From: Gryganskiella cystojenkinii
Lineage: Eukaryota; Mortierellomycota; Mortierellomycetes; Mortierellales; Mortierellaceae
Assembly (NCBI GenBank): GCA_015852425.1
Contig: JAAAIG010000163.1
Span: forward strand, 1,711 to 55,576
Direction of reading: 5' to 3'
DNA: 53,866 nucleotides
Numbering within the stretch: position 1 is the first letter of the stretch; each line of letters starts with the position of its first letter. The notes under the pieces were generated by a model. That model saw nothing but the letters and a program-made list of their open reading frames with translations, had not been told where the DNA came from and ran no database searches. Made by a program: the position numbers and the translations under genes. Positions 12,370 through 24,195 of the stretch are shown piece after piece.

Positions 12370-15300
12370 ATGAAGCAATCATCGTCTATCGACACCACTT
12401 CGACAAAAACTACGGTCATAGACACCCCTCCTTCCTCCTCAACGAACGGTGCCGTCCCCCCCGCTGTTGTGTTCGACACAAACCATGCCGCGGACTACCG
12501 TGTCGCACCATCCTCTCTCTCGACTCTGCATAACCACGAGATTCCTCTCTTCAAAAACACTCCCACGGCTCTCGACTTGGAGCTCTCTCGACCTGCATCT
12601 CTCCCTCGCAAGTTTGGCCCTGACCCCAGTCACCTCTCCCTGACCCTCACCGCCCAGTCTCAGACAAGACTTTGCCTCGAGATCGAAAATAGAGACAAAA
12701 AGGCCTGGCGCGTCCCTGCATCTATCGTACCCCGGTTACCTGCCTCGATCAACAAAACCGACAACGACACTCTGGACTATGCTATATACTGGCTCGATCA
12801 AGGCTCCTTCTCGCTCGAAATTCGCAGGAAGTCGACTGGGGAACGACTCTTTGGAGGCCAAGGCATGGGATTGACCATGAAGGATCAGTTTTTAGAGCTG
12901 TCAACCGGCATCGGTTCCGAGCACGGTGAGAAGGAAGCAAACTTGTTTGGACTTGGGGAGAATGTCGGTCGATTCCGTCGTCAGCCTGGGTCTGTAACGA
13001 CAATGTGGGCCCGGGATTGCCCTTGCAACGAAGGTGAAAACCTCTATGGGAGCCATCCTTTTTACATGGAGGTCCTGCCTAGTGGATTGGCTCATGGCGT
13101 GGTAAGTGTTTCCCTTCCCAAAAAAAAAAAAAAAAAAAATTTCCTGCTTGTCATCATTACCGTTTCGGGTTCGAAAAGATTTCATATCTTAGGTTTGGAA
13201 CCATTCAAAAAACATACGGTGCGAGAAATGAACCAGGGAGCCTGATCTGTGCACGGTATTGGAACTAAGTGTGTCGGACCTTGGAAAATAGGATTTGAAT
13301 CCCAAATTCATTTTTTTCCCTTTTCTTTCTTTCTTGCTCCTAATGACCGCATCATAGTTGCTGATGAGCACAAACGGAATGGATGTTCTTGTCAATCCTA
13401 CAGGAGATAAGCTCACTTACAGAGTCATTGGCGGATCGATCGAGTTGTATCTGTTCACGGGTCCTTCACCACAGAATGTCGTTCAACAATATACGGAGCT
13501 CATTGGACGACCTTGCATGCTCCCTCTCTGGAGTCTGGGCATGGGCCAGTGTCGATGGGGCTACGACACTCTCCACAAAGTCAAGACTGTTGTCTCCGAA
13601 TACAGGAAACATGACTTGCCCCTCGAAAGCATGTGGATCGACATTGAGTAAATATTGCTACTATGAGTCGTTTTGTGTATTCTCCTCTCATTCGGTTTAG
13701 ATCGCGGGCATGTTCTAACAGGTACCCCGCTCTATTAGTTACATGAAAGACTACAAGTGCTTTACAGTCGACGAAGATCGGTTCCCGCTCAAGGAATTCC
13801 GAGAATTTGTGCATGATCTTCATGCGCACGATCAGCATCTTGTCATGATCCTTGACCCCGGTATCAAACTTCAGTATACTAGCGGTCTCTACGAACCATA
13901 CGATGAGGGTGTCGCTAAAGACCTCTTTATCAAGCGAAGAATCAAGGAAAGCGAGAGGACTTTAGTGGATAGCAAGGACTACCAAGCAGGCGATCTTGTG
14001 GACTTTGTCGGTAAAGTTTGGCCGGGCAAGACAACCTTTCCGGACTGGTTTCATCCTGAGGCACAGGCCTACTGGACAAAGTACATCTCGGAATGGTATC
14101 ACAAGATCCCCTTCTCGGGTCTCTGGATCGATATGAACGAGAATGCAAGCTTTCATGATGGCGATTGTTCCCATATCGAGTCCTCGGAAGATCGGCCCAT
14201 TCAACTCTCGGATTTCTCAGCCGCGGAACTAAAGGAAACCGAAGATGACGACGCTGATGTGGATGAGGAGGATACTAGTGATGAGGGAGTCTTGGTTCAG
14301 CCTCAACTTCAGCAACAACCCCAACACTCAACACCCGTCGTTGTTGACAAAGGAAGTGGCCTTGATGAGTTCGAAGAGCACGAGCGCAGTGTCCGTGAGC
14401 CTGCATCCAATCAGCCGATTCAACCTAAACTTACGATTGTTCATCGCGAGCATGCTTACGAGGAAGAGCATGATCCTCTTGGCCGTCAGCGTCACGCCTC
14501 TGTCAACCCATTGCCCGTGTATGCCTTCGAGTCAACAAAGGGAGCGCGACCTCCGGTGGTATACCAGAATCCCAACCATCCACCTTACCGAATCAACAAC
14601 AACAGTCAGCATGCTGACCTGGAGTACCGAACCGTCTCTGCAGATGCGATCCATCATGGAGGTGTCTCCGAGTATGATGCCCATAACCTCTCGGGTCACA
14701 TGGAGGGCATTGCCACCTACAATGCTTTGAGGACTATAGAACCTACCAAGAAACCATTTGTGCTGTCCCGGAGCACTTTTGTCGGGTCCGGACGTTTTGT
14801 GGTCAAGTGGCTGGGTGACAATTGGTCAAGGTATTCAGACATGCGAGCCTCGGTAGCTGGTCTTTTAAACTTTCAGCTCTTTGGTATCAGCATGGTAGGG
14901 GCCGATGTAGGCGGGTTTGGAGATAACGCCACGGAGGAGCTGTTAATACGATGGCATCAGCTAGGATCGTTCTATCCCTTTATTCGAAATCACAACTGTA
15001 TCGTCAACACGGCTCAGGAACCTTACACGTCCAAGGTCCTGACAGAGGTTACACGAGTCTATCTGGATATGCGCTATCGATTGTTGCCGTTTTGGTACAC
15101 GCTCTTTTACCGATCCCACCAAGATGGCCACATGGTGTGCTCGCCCTTGTGGCTCCTCGACCCGTCTGATGAAACTCTTCTCAAGATCGATGGCCAGTTC
15201 CTGATCGGGACATCGATCTTGGTATCGCCCGCCTTGGAACCGGAGCAAGAAGTAGTCGAGGTCCGGTTCCCATCTGGTCGGTGGTATGATCTCCACTCGG

Positions 15301-16013
15301 GCCTTTTAGAGATCTTTGTCCCATCTGATCAAGGCAGTCAGAGCCACGAGATCGAGGCACCGTTGAGCAAGATCCCGGTGCACGTTCGAGGTGGCCATAT
15401 TCTGCCGCGCGCAAGCATTGATGGCAAGGCGACCTTCAAGACCACGGCTCAAGTCAAAAAGGCTCCTCTCGAGGTTGTGGCCGCACTGGATGAGAGGGGT
15501 TGCGCCAAAGGAGAGTACTATCATGACGACGACGCTTTTGAATCCGCAGACGGCACCATGGTCAAGTTGAATGCTCGTCCTGGCGTCTTCACTATGGCGG
15601 CGACAAGGGCAGCAAGCGAGAGCGTAGAAGAGCAAAGTGCTCCAGAGCAAACAGACTTGACTGTCCCATTCCCAGGACCTCCCGGGGTACGATCGGCACA
15701 TGTGGCGGCGGTGACGGTCTGGGGTGTGGGAATGGACTCGTTGACAGGAGGCAAGATTCCCGAGATCCAGGCTGGATCATCCAGCAAGGTCGATATTCAT
15801 CTCGTTCGGGTGTCGATTGTCAGCAGACCTGATCCGGGCTCGACAACATTGCAACACCAACGCGAGTTACGGGCTGTTCCAACCGAGGAGATCGTGGTGA
15901 GCTGGGATGCGAAAAGCGCTCAGCTGAGAGTGGAGATGGTCTGCCCTGGCGGACTGGAGGTACGAGGGGATGAAGCTTTGGAGATCGACTGGGCAGATGC
16001 GCTGATGGCATAA
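12370..16013 (+). CDS. Glycoside hydrolase family 31 alpha-glucosidase, apparently without a signal peptide
   Basis: GH31 alpha-glucosidases release glucose from the non-reducing ends of alpha-glucans. Exons 12370-13101, 13358-13647 and 13739-16013 give 1098 residues. An N-terminal galactose-mutarotase-like domain is followed by the catalytic barrel with the family signatures GMGQCRWGY and WIDIDYMKDY. The nucleophile is D472 in GLWIDMNE, and the likely acid/base is D701 in WLGDNWSRYSDM. The two are 229 residues apart because an acidic, Gln-rich insertion (about residues 490-640) interrupts the barrel. The C-terminal beta-sandwich ends at the stop. The N-terminus is Ser/Thr-rich and hydrophilic with no hydrophobic core, unlike secreted fungal maltases, so a cytosolic or vacuolar enzyme is possible. 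A glucosidase II role is less likely without a leader. The precise substrate is not decided by sequence. Confidence 0.94.
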
Positions 16014-16055
16014 AGTCCATGTGCATGGAACAGAGGTCCCTTTATATATGACGGC

Positions 16056-16061
16056 AATAAA
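16056..16061 (+). terminator. Polyadenylation signal of the GH31 gene
   Basis: A canonical AATAAA lies about 40 bases after the GH31 stop codon. Confidence 0.6.
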
Positions 16062-16363
16062 AGCAAGGTGAAGACGGGAAATAAGATCCTTAAGGAGAAC
16101 TTGGCCCAAAAAAAGGGCGAAGCCTCCCTTTTGTGGAGAGTGCTCTACGACCCACGCGCACCAATTGAATTAATATATTTCGAACTCAGGAACGAAATTT
16201 GGTGGGAAAGCGACCTTTTTTTTGGACATTCTCTTTCAAATTCACATTCCCTGTTGCCTTTTCTCATCATCCATCCAACCATCCCGACCATCTCTTGTCG
16301 TTGGAGCATCTCTCCTATTTATTTTTTGGTTCCTTTTTTTCATCTGATTGTCATCATCTTTGT

Positions 16364-16371
16364 TGACGTCG
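16364..16371 (+). promoter_or_regulatory. CRE/UPRE-like TGACGTCG upstream of ERO1
   Basis: The octamer contains the ACGT core bound by bZIP factors, including Hac1/XBP1-type unfolded-protein-response regulators. It lies 57 bases before the ERO1 ATG, so it could be in the core promoter or in the 5' leader. ERO1 is a classic target of that response in yeast and animals; a role for this site is inference. Confidence 0.3.
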
Positions 16372-16427
16372 TCTTCCTCCAACTCACCACCGACAATCTT
16401 TCCCTCCTACTTGGAATACCTCCCTTC

Positions 16428-19272
16428 ATGCATCTAACGGTCAATTGGGGTCGTCCAACAACACCTTCAAGGACGTTACTACCACTATTACTCCTGAGCA
16501 TCTTCGACTCGCTATGCCCTCTTGCACCTCAAATATTCCATCTCACAGCCGCTTCGACGTCTCTCGGTCCACCAGAAAACATACCATGGGCTCAGGGTCT
16601 GCAACTTGCCACGACCAACACCAATCGTCTCGAGGACGATCCATACCCACGCAAGAGGCATAAGCGCGTCAACATCCCCTTCTTTGTTGACCATTTGATC
16701 AAGAAGCAACAACATCATGATTTTTCTTCTCAGCATGCAGAAGAGGCAAACTTCCTGGAGCACGATCATACGCTGCACAAGCCAGGGCACTGTCGGGTAA
16801 AATTCAAAACTGATAAAATGGAATATTATTTTTCTTTCTCGGGATGGATGACAAATTCAACGTTCCACTGGCCCCCTTTTTCTCTCTCTGCGATTTTGGT
16901 GTTTGAGTGAAGAACGTTCGCTGACCTTTTGGAAGATCTTCTTCGCCACAGCAATCAATGCAAATCGAAAACTCGATTTGCGACTATGACGCCGTCGAAA
17001 AGGTCAACGATGAGATGCGGGTCCAGCTCAAGGCTATTGTCCAACAAAAATTCTTTCGATACTACAAGGTAGCTCTCAAAAATTGGGCCAATGTATTTTA
17101 TCTATCTGCGCAATTGTTTTGTTTTTATCCGCGCCGACTTTGCTCACACACTTGTTGTCTCCAGCTTAACCTTTATGAGAGTTGCCCCTTCTGGACCGAG
17201 AATCATCTATGTATGAACCCAGACTGCGGTGTGGCCACGGTGGACGAGGTATAAAGACAGTGAATGGATTATCAAAAACGAAGAACTATGATGTTTTCCG
17301 GTGCGGATCAATGTCTAATTGCTATGTTTGTCGGTATCTCTTTGTAGAGCAATATCCCCCTGGAATGGACAAGCGCGGCCCTTGGCGCATTAGCTTCTCC
17401 AAAGAATGGCAAGGTATGAGAATGCGTTATGTTCATTATGATCATTTTCCTCTTTAAACTGTCCTTGATCAACAACACACGCGTCTAACTTTGTATTTAT
17501 ATAATGTACAATTCGTTCAAATTGTTAGCTTTTCCAACCCTTCAAGAGTTGCAACCTGAAGGACCAGGATTTTTGTCAGGTGGATGATGAGGCGAGCTCG
17601 GAAGGCGTCTATGTGGACCTGATTGCTAATCCAGAGCGATTCACAGGATATGCAGGACCTTCCGCCGCAAAAGTCTGGGGTGCGATCTACAACGAAAATT
17701 GTTTCAATGTGGCGCAGAGGATGCAGCTTGCCTCCGACTGTGAACAATGTTCGTTGGATCGGGAGTCAGAAGCTGAGGAACTGAAGGAGTTGCTCCAGAG
17801 TGCAGCTTCGACAGGGTTCTCGCTTGCTCAGGACCCAGCTATGGTACTCTCGGTGCGCCCAGAACCAAGTCATTCGCATGACCATCATGACCGTTCCCAC
17901 CCACTAGCGGATTCGAAGTCAAAGTCGCCATCGACCGCCAGTCACGACACCTCCATGGGATTCGACCCCGCCAATCCCTTGACAGTCAGAGTTGTAGCCG
18001 ATGACGAAATTTGCTTAGAGAAACGAGTTTTTTACAGGATGATCTCGGGTCTGCACGCGTCGATTTCGATTCATATCTGTGATGAGTATCTCAACCAAAG
18101 CACGGGTGTCTGGGGGCCCAACCTCGACTGTTTTGTCTCCCGTGTAGGCGCGCACCCGGATCGGCTGGAGAACATCTATTTTGATTATGCGATCCTTGTC
18201 CGAGCTGTTACAAAGTTATCTGGATACCTGAAGGATTATGAATTTTGTACTGGCAACGCGGAAGAGGATAGTGAGGTCAAGGTGAGGGACTTTTGGCGAC
18301 TCGGATCAACGCACGACTGATCCTGGTTCCAATGCACTAATGAAATCATGTGTTTGTTTGTTTGTTCTGAGTTTATAGGGAATGGTGGACCGGTTGATTG
18401 AGACATCGGCTCGTTCGCCGGCAATTTTTGACGAAAAGGCCATGTTTGTAGGGCCTGAAGCACAAGCACTAAAGATGGAGTTCCGGGACCATTTCAGGAA
18501 TATCACAAAGATTGTGTCTTGTGTCGGCTGTGAAAAGTGTCGACTTTGGGGCAAGGTCCAGACCTCGGGACTTGGCACTGCTCTGAAAGTTCTCTTTTCT
18601 TATAATGATGAACACTTGAAGTAAGTTATCAGGAAAAGAATTGCCAATGAGTATTTGGAGGATGGAACATTACAAAAAAAAAGCTGACTTTTTTTCTTTT
18701 ATGTTTTTTTTCTTTCTTTCTATTTCAACTCGGATTTCAGTCCTATCAAACATCCGAATCTGCTCCAGAGGTCAGAGATTGTAGCGCTGTTTAACACGTT
18801 TAACCGAGTCTCGGAAAGTGTCGAATCGATTGCCCGATTCAGGAATATGTACATGGAAACTCTGACATCTGGATCATCAGAGCGAGTCAACAGACAGCAT
18901 GACGATGGCAACGACAAGAACAACGACAGCCCTGCCAGGGACATGACCCAGCAACCACCACAAGGATCACGACCGACTAGATCCGTGATTCAAATAGCTT
19001 CCAAGGCGAAAACGCCGATCATTCAACCCTCGGTATCGAGTTCCGCAGGAAATATAGACGTTTCAAAACAACACAAGGGATCCAAGTCTGCAGCGGAGGG
19101 AAGGGGGTCGTTGACGGGTGTAGGATCTGTTCGGGAGACGTTGCTCGAGTTGGGTCGACAGCCATTAGGTGGTCTTTTATGGGCCAAGGATCACACCGTC
19201 AAGCAAGGATACGCGAAGCAGAGACAAGGTCATGGCCATAGTCAAAATAGTAACATGGTTGCCCAGGAATAA
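16428..19272 (+). CDS. ERO1: Endoplasmic reticulum oxidoreductin (ERO1)
   Basis: ERO1 is the FAD-dependent oxidase that reoxidises protein disulfide isomerase in the ER lumen. Seven exons (16428-16796, 16952-17068, 17165-17248, 17348-17413, 17529-18281, 18379-18620, 18741-19272) give 720 residues. The chosen ATG starts a protein with a hydrophobic leader at about 16-32 ([11 protein letters not shown]), fitting ER entry. The shuttle pair is C178-x4-C183 (CMNPDC) after the conserved [10 protein letters not shown]. The family block FCQVDDE and the run [15 protein letters not shown] follow. The catalytic CxxCxxC is C511, C514 and C517 in [21 protein letters not shown] roughly 130-residue hydrophilic C-terminal tail resembles yeast Ero1 more than animal forms. 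There is no C-terminal membrane helix or HDEL/KDEL-type ending. Identification is firm. Confidence 0.97.
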
Positions 19273-19659
19273 ACCTTCGTCCTCGCCAATGAAAATAGAC
19301 TCGAACTCTTAAGGGGAGGAGAGCAGACCTCCAAGGGACCAACCAACTCGACGCAACCCCAAAATAAAATAAGGTGTCTCCCTTGGCCATTGCCCCCCCT
19401 TTTCCCTCCCCCTCACCACACAAAGAGACTCCGCTCTTTTTCCCTTTATATGCAGACGCGTCTGTCTTCATCATTGACTAGTTTTCTTTCTCCCTTCATT
19501 AGACTGGACTCGTTTGCCTCATTATTGTTTTTCTTTATTCAATTTCGTCTCCACTGGCCCTTCCAGCCCTAGCACATTCATTGAATTGTCCCCTCGGAAA
19601 AGCAGACTCGGACGACTTTGCATCCTTGACCTTGACTGACATAAAGACATTACTTAGCA
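19273..19659 (+). promoter_or_regulatory. ERO1 to eIF4E-like gene intergenic region
   Basis: It holds the ERO1 3' flank with AATAAA at 19363-19368, then a long C/T-rich stretch (about 19380-19570) typical of a fungal promoter and leader in front of the eIF4E-like ATG. No other gene is visible. Confidence 0.5.
19363..19368 (+). terminator. Polyadenylation signal of ERO1
   Basis: AATAAA lies about 90 bases after the ERO1 stop codon inside an A-rich patch. Confidence 0.5.
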
Positions 19660-22493
19660 ATGTCGACAAGTACCTCGGCACAGGATGTCGTCACCTTGCC
19701 TCATGGACAAGCTTCTACTTCGACGGACGGACGCGCCTCACCCGTGCCCGGTCCCTGGCGCCCTTCCACACGTCCTGGTGCTGCCACCAGTGCCGGTAGT
19801 GGTCGTAGCTCCCCTGCTCCCTCAGGGAACTTTCCCAGGGACCACAACGATCATCGCGGAGCTGCCTCAACCGGAGCTTGGGTCAGTCCCTCGGCGCGAG
19901 CTGCAGGCTCGAACAATCTCTTCTCTTCGATGGACCACTCCTCAAGTCGAGATCAGAACGATGGCAGCAGCAGCAGCGGTGGTAATGTTGGTTCACGCCC
20001 CACTTATGGGTCTCCTGTAAGGAACAACTCCTATACCACTTCGAGCCACAGAGGCTTCTCCTCAGCCTCGTCTTCTTCCTCTGCGCTCAGTATGTCGTTG
20101 TCTCCGGCATTAGCGCAAGAGCAAGGAGGAGCAACAGGAGGCGGTGGTGGTAGTGGCAGTGGACCCCTGAAGATGGGCGATCTCGCAGCCATCTTCAATT
20201 CACAAGACAAGGACAAGGGAAAGTTCGCTTCTCTGCAGTTGTCGCCTGCTCTTGGCTCTTCGTCCGGAACCTTTGGAGGCGATAGTGTGAACAGCAGCAA
20301 CAGCAACAGTAGCAAGGAAACCATCAAGCGAGTCCCCGTCGGTGGGTTTGGATCCCCAGTCTCACCGCACATGGCTCATATCAAAGTCCAGCGGACTGCC
20401 AGTCTGACCCACAGTCCACAAGTCAACCCGGCACCAAAAGGTGAGTAGTTGTGGACTGCGTCGAGAAAAAGAGACCATGAAGGAGGGTTCAACATTCTAT
20501 CAGTACACTTCCTTTTTTTGATATAGACCAAGGGCTGAATCTCGTCTCTATTTTTTTTACTAATGCCATCATAAAATAGGACTGGGAGGAAAGTCACCAA
20601 CAAGTCATCTCTCGCAAGGAACGGACATGCGTCGAACAGCCAGTCATAACAATACGTTTACCTCTGGTCTGGGATCTCCCCTCCTTCCTAGCAGCGGTGC
20701 CCATTTGGACCCAAACGGAGCAGGACATATGGGAGGTAGCCATGTGAACGGGATCTCGAGTGGATCCAATGCACCGTTCTCGCTTGGTGTGTTGCCCCGT
20801 TCTTCTCCAAGAAGATCCTCCCTCAATCCACAGGACTCAAACTCGTCTACCCACCATGGCGATCATACCTCTACTTCATTTCCCTCACCCTTGATGGCCG
20901 ACAAGCATCCTCTCCAGCATCCCTGGTATGTCGATCATGGGGGAGAGGGATTTGCCTCCTTCCTTTCTTTTCTATGCACATCCTAATGCTTTCCGCTGCG
21001 GCATGGAATATTGACACGATTGCGATCACCTTCACACTTAGGACCCTTTACTTTGATACCACCACTGGATACAACCGACCGGGTTCATCGCTCTACAACT
21101 TCGAGAATGGCCTGAGAGAATTGGGCTCGTTCACTACAGTAAGTGTAGATAAATTAGCCTGGGGTCGAGCCTCCGAAGAGAAAGAGAGAAGAGGAGAGAG
21201 ATGGGTGTCGAATCATCTGATGACTCTAAACCTTAATCCAATAGGTGGAGCTCTTTGCCCGATATTTCAACTGGATCGAGAAACCACACAAGATTGAAAA
21301 CAACTCGAACTACCATTTGTTCAAAGATGGGATCAAGCCCATGTGGGAGGACCCTGCTAATACAAAGGTAAAAAAAACGATAGTCTTTCCACCCCTAGTT
21401 TCTGCGCTCAGGGCTGTGTCCTAAAAAAAGGGCAACAAGCTGACTGTTACACTCTTCACTGCATACTCCATGGATAGGGAGGACGTTGGATCCTCACGCT
21501 GTTGAATAAGAACCCGGATGTGCTTGATCGATGCTGGATGGAGTTGGCATACGCCCTTGTAGGCGAGCAATTGGATGCGAGAGATGATGTCTGTGGTGCT
21601 GGTAAGGACACGGATATTCTTTTGGAAGGATAGTCAATTTAAGGATTGGTGGCGTAATAGCCAAACGCGCTAAATTTAACTTTTATTTTTTTTTTATTTT
21701 TTTTACATATAGTTTTGTCGCGTCGAACAAAAGCCGACCGGTTAGCAGTCTGGATTCGAGACAAGGACAATGTGGAAGCTGTGAATGGCATCGGGTAAGG
21801 TGTCTCGCTGCTGGCTCTCTCGCATCATCTCGACCGCTTGAGGCTTTTTTGTGAATATGATTTGCTTGGTGGCCCCACCTTGCAAATCGAGCCCACCTGG
21901 TCGAGCACGTCTCGTATTTGTTTGTCCTCTTTTTTTCTCTTTTTTGTTAATACTTGGCTTGACAATACTCAAATGCCCTGTATATAGAAAGCGCCTTGTC
22001 GGTCTGTTGGATCTCGCCAAAGAGAAAATCTCATTGGAATTCCAGGTATTGTTGCGCTTGGGTTCTCGTAGCGCACCACCTTGATCCCCTCCGTTTGTTG
22101 TTTATTGGTCATATTTTCGGCGATTTTTCCTGACCTCTGTCTCTGCTGTGCACTGGCCCAATTTAGATCACATCAGAGGGACGATCGAGCAATGCTGTCA
22201 AGAGTTACATTACCCTCGAGATCATCAGGAATGAGTTAGCAGCAGAATCCTTAGCGAGGAGCGATGCGACACCCAGTTTGTGGCCCGACTGCGCTGTTAC
22301 GCCAGTGTCGGCGACATCTTCCTCGTCGCCAGTGACTCCTGCAGATCTTGAGATCGAGTTATCGGGGTCCGGAGTGACGATAAAGGTGGAGGGTATCTCT
22401 GGTGAGGAGGGCTCTACTTCGTCTTCTTCCTCCTCGGGCCTGCTCATTTCCATGGACGGGGACAAGGCCTTGCATGCTCAAACCAAAACATAA
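19660..22493 (+). CDS. eIF4E-family cap-binding protein, class II (4EHP-like), with a long disordered N-terminus
   Basis: The family binds the mRNA 5' cap; class II members usually repress translation. Eight exons (19660-20440, 20580-20925, 21042-21138, 21245-21367, 21478-21601, 21713-21794, 21988-22045, 22167-22493) give 645 residues. The first 370 are Ser/Gly/Asn-rich and disordered. The cap-binding fold starts with HPLQHPWTLYFDT (W376) and continues through LFKDGIKPMWED (W442), GGRWILTLL and DDVCGAVLSRR to VEAVNGIGKRL. The position of the first cap-stacking Trp of canonical eIF4E is Y394 (SSLYNFENG), the hallmark of class II. The dorsal Trp that normally docks eIF4G or 4E-BPs is replaced by A413 in TVELFARYFNWIEK. 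An acidic Ser-rich tail follows. It is unlikely to be the main translation initiation factor; a regulatory role is inferred. Confidence 0.93.
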
Positions 22494-22848
22494 AGAAAGG
22501 AGTTGATCCATAGTGTTTGCCTGTTGCGTCTCGACACCCTTTTTTTTCTTTTGAAGCAGAATACAGCAGAAAACAGCAGAAAACAGCCGAATCTTGATAA
22601 AAAATACACAGTTGTTTTCATCGCTTTTGAACACCCTCAATTCTTATTGCTGCCACTGCATTGTTGCACTGCACGTTCGACGGCAAACGTTTACTTTGTA
22701 AAAGAGAATATGTTACGATATGTTATATGGGTGTCCAAAAAGTACGAGATCGAGGGACAAGGTGGACGAGGAAAAGATAGCACTTGGTATTCTTTTTGTC
22801 CAACAAAGAATGCCCCTCTTTTTGAATTTTTTTGCATTAAGTCTCTTA
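22494..22848. other. Convergent intergenic region after the eIF4E-like gene
   Basis: Two 3' ends meet here. It includes a short tandem repeat at 22563-22590 and a T-run. No gene is supported; open frames on both strands are short and of unremarkable composition. Confidence 0.55.
22563..22590. repeat. Short tandem repeat of ACAGCAGAAA
   Basis: Two perfect 10-base units, ACAGCAGAAA, are followed by a partial third unit ACAGCCGA. They lie just downstream of the eIF4E-like stop codon, probably in its 3' untranslated region. Confidence 0.8.
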
Positions 22849-24195
22849 TTAATAGTTCTCGGTATAGGACTCGACCGTGACTGAAATATGGGTGTCGGAA
22901 GGGTGGACTTGTTTCTCCGTGCTAGAGTGAGCATTGTTGTGCGTGTTCTGGTTGACATGCTTCTGGCTGATCTTGTCCGTAGGGTGGGAGCCGCGAGCGC
23001 GGCTGGTGACCCAGTGGACCGTGACCGCGTTCAAGGTCACGTCCATGGTGCAGGACAACAAACAGAGCACGGCATCCTCATAACCGCGGAAGTAGACGAG
23101 AGTAAAGACGTTACCCGAGGACAGAATCAGGGCAACAACGGAGCCGATCAATGTCCTTTGAGCGACTTGGCGCAACTTCATCTTGCTGGGGCCCTGAAGG
23201 ACTGAGGTTGTCGACATCAATGGACGGATGAAGAGGACCGTCAACCAGCAAGAGATGAAGATATCGTAGAGAATAAGGACGATCGAGGCCAGAGGCTTGA
23301 GACCGATGTAACATTCATCTTGTTCATTCAGGACGGAGACACGGTTCAGGATCATGAGGACCAAGATCACACTGTAAGGGGTCAACAAGAGGATGTTGAC
23401 TCTGTAAAGCTGTAACAGTAGATCGAAAAAAAAATAAAAAAAGAGAGAGAGCAAAGGTTGTTGCACAAATGAAAAGAACAGACCGTAGGTTAGCGATATG
23501 CACTGATGAAACTCCATTTGCAGGGGATCTTTAGAGTAACAGGTACAGGGGCTATTCCAGTTTTTTTTTCCATCAACCTTACCAAAGTGTTCTTGCGAGT
23601 ACTGGCGACCGAGGACACGACATAAACCTTTTCAATCAGGAACAAATAAATGATAATCTTTGAAGCCGCATAAAGCGACAGGCAGACGAAGATGGAAAGT
23701 GTGCACGACATCAAGTTTCCGGCGTTGGTCGAGGTCAAAACCGCGGCAATAGTTGTGAAAGCCCAAGAGACCACGTAGAGAGCCACGACAAGACCACGGG
23801 CATAGTTGATGTTGGCGAGACTCGTACCTGAGGTCTTACGACCAAACAGGACTGACATCAACGAGATGGCAAAGAGCGATACCAGAAGCGAGATGATCTC
23901 TAAAAGAGTGAACCAGATAGGTACAAAAGGCAATCAGAAATCAGAAATCAAGGGTCAATAAAATCAGGGCAGGCAACAAAAGAGATGAAGTGAAGGAGAG
24001 ATATCAGGGTTTCGTGTTCCTGAAGATCTGTAGCTACAATAGAGCGGAAGGGGAGTGAAGATAACGGCAGTGAGGGGCCGTTCAATGGAGAGACAGGGAC
24101 AACAGATGATGATCAAGGAAAAGATTTAGGGAAAAGGATTGCGAACAGGGCTTGATCTGTTATGCATTACCAGGGACATTAGGGCGCTGTGGCAT
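22849..24195 (-). CDS. Seven-transmembrane protein, GPCR-like topology, family unknown
   Basis: Exons 24195-24171, 23899-23583 and 23409-22849 splice in phase into 300 residues. The first exon is tiny and encodes MPQRPNVP before a phase-1 intron. Seven hydrophobic segments follow: IISLLVSLFAISLMSVLFG, then RGLVVALYVVSWAFTTIAA, LSIFVCLSLYAASKIIIYLF, VNILLLTPYSVILVLMI, LKPLASIVLILYDIFISCWL, LIGSVVALILSSGNVFTLVY and LCLLSCTMDVTLNAVTVHWV. Between helices 3 and 4 there is EKVYVV, and the cytosolic tail is hydrophilic with many His, Ser and Thr. This layout resembles a fungal GPCR-like protein with a very short N-terminus, but I recognise no diagnostic receptor motif. It could also be a non-receptor membrane protein. 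The neighbours give no hint of its job. Confidence 0.75.

Larger units (their letters stand above)
16014..16427 (+). promoter_or_regulatory. GH31 to ERO1 intergenic region with the ERO1 promoter
   Basis: This region carries the GH31 polyadenylation signal, an A/T-rich AATTAATATATTT element near 16168-16180, long pyrimidine tracts near 16216-16430 and a CRE-like TGACGTCG at 16364-16371, 57 bases before the ERO1 start. No extra gene is supported. Confidence 0.5.

Noticed and set aside
13285..13310. tRNA B-box-like sequence in the first GH31 intron
   Set aside because: No A box and no cloverleaf can be drawn at the right distance on either strand.
16150..16166. CCACG and CCAAT near the ERO1 promoter as an animal-type ER stress element
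   Set aside because: Spacing and order do not match CCAAT-N9-CCACG or the type II element.
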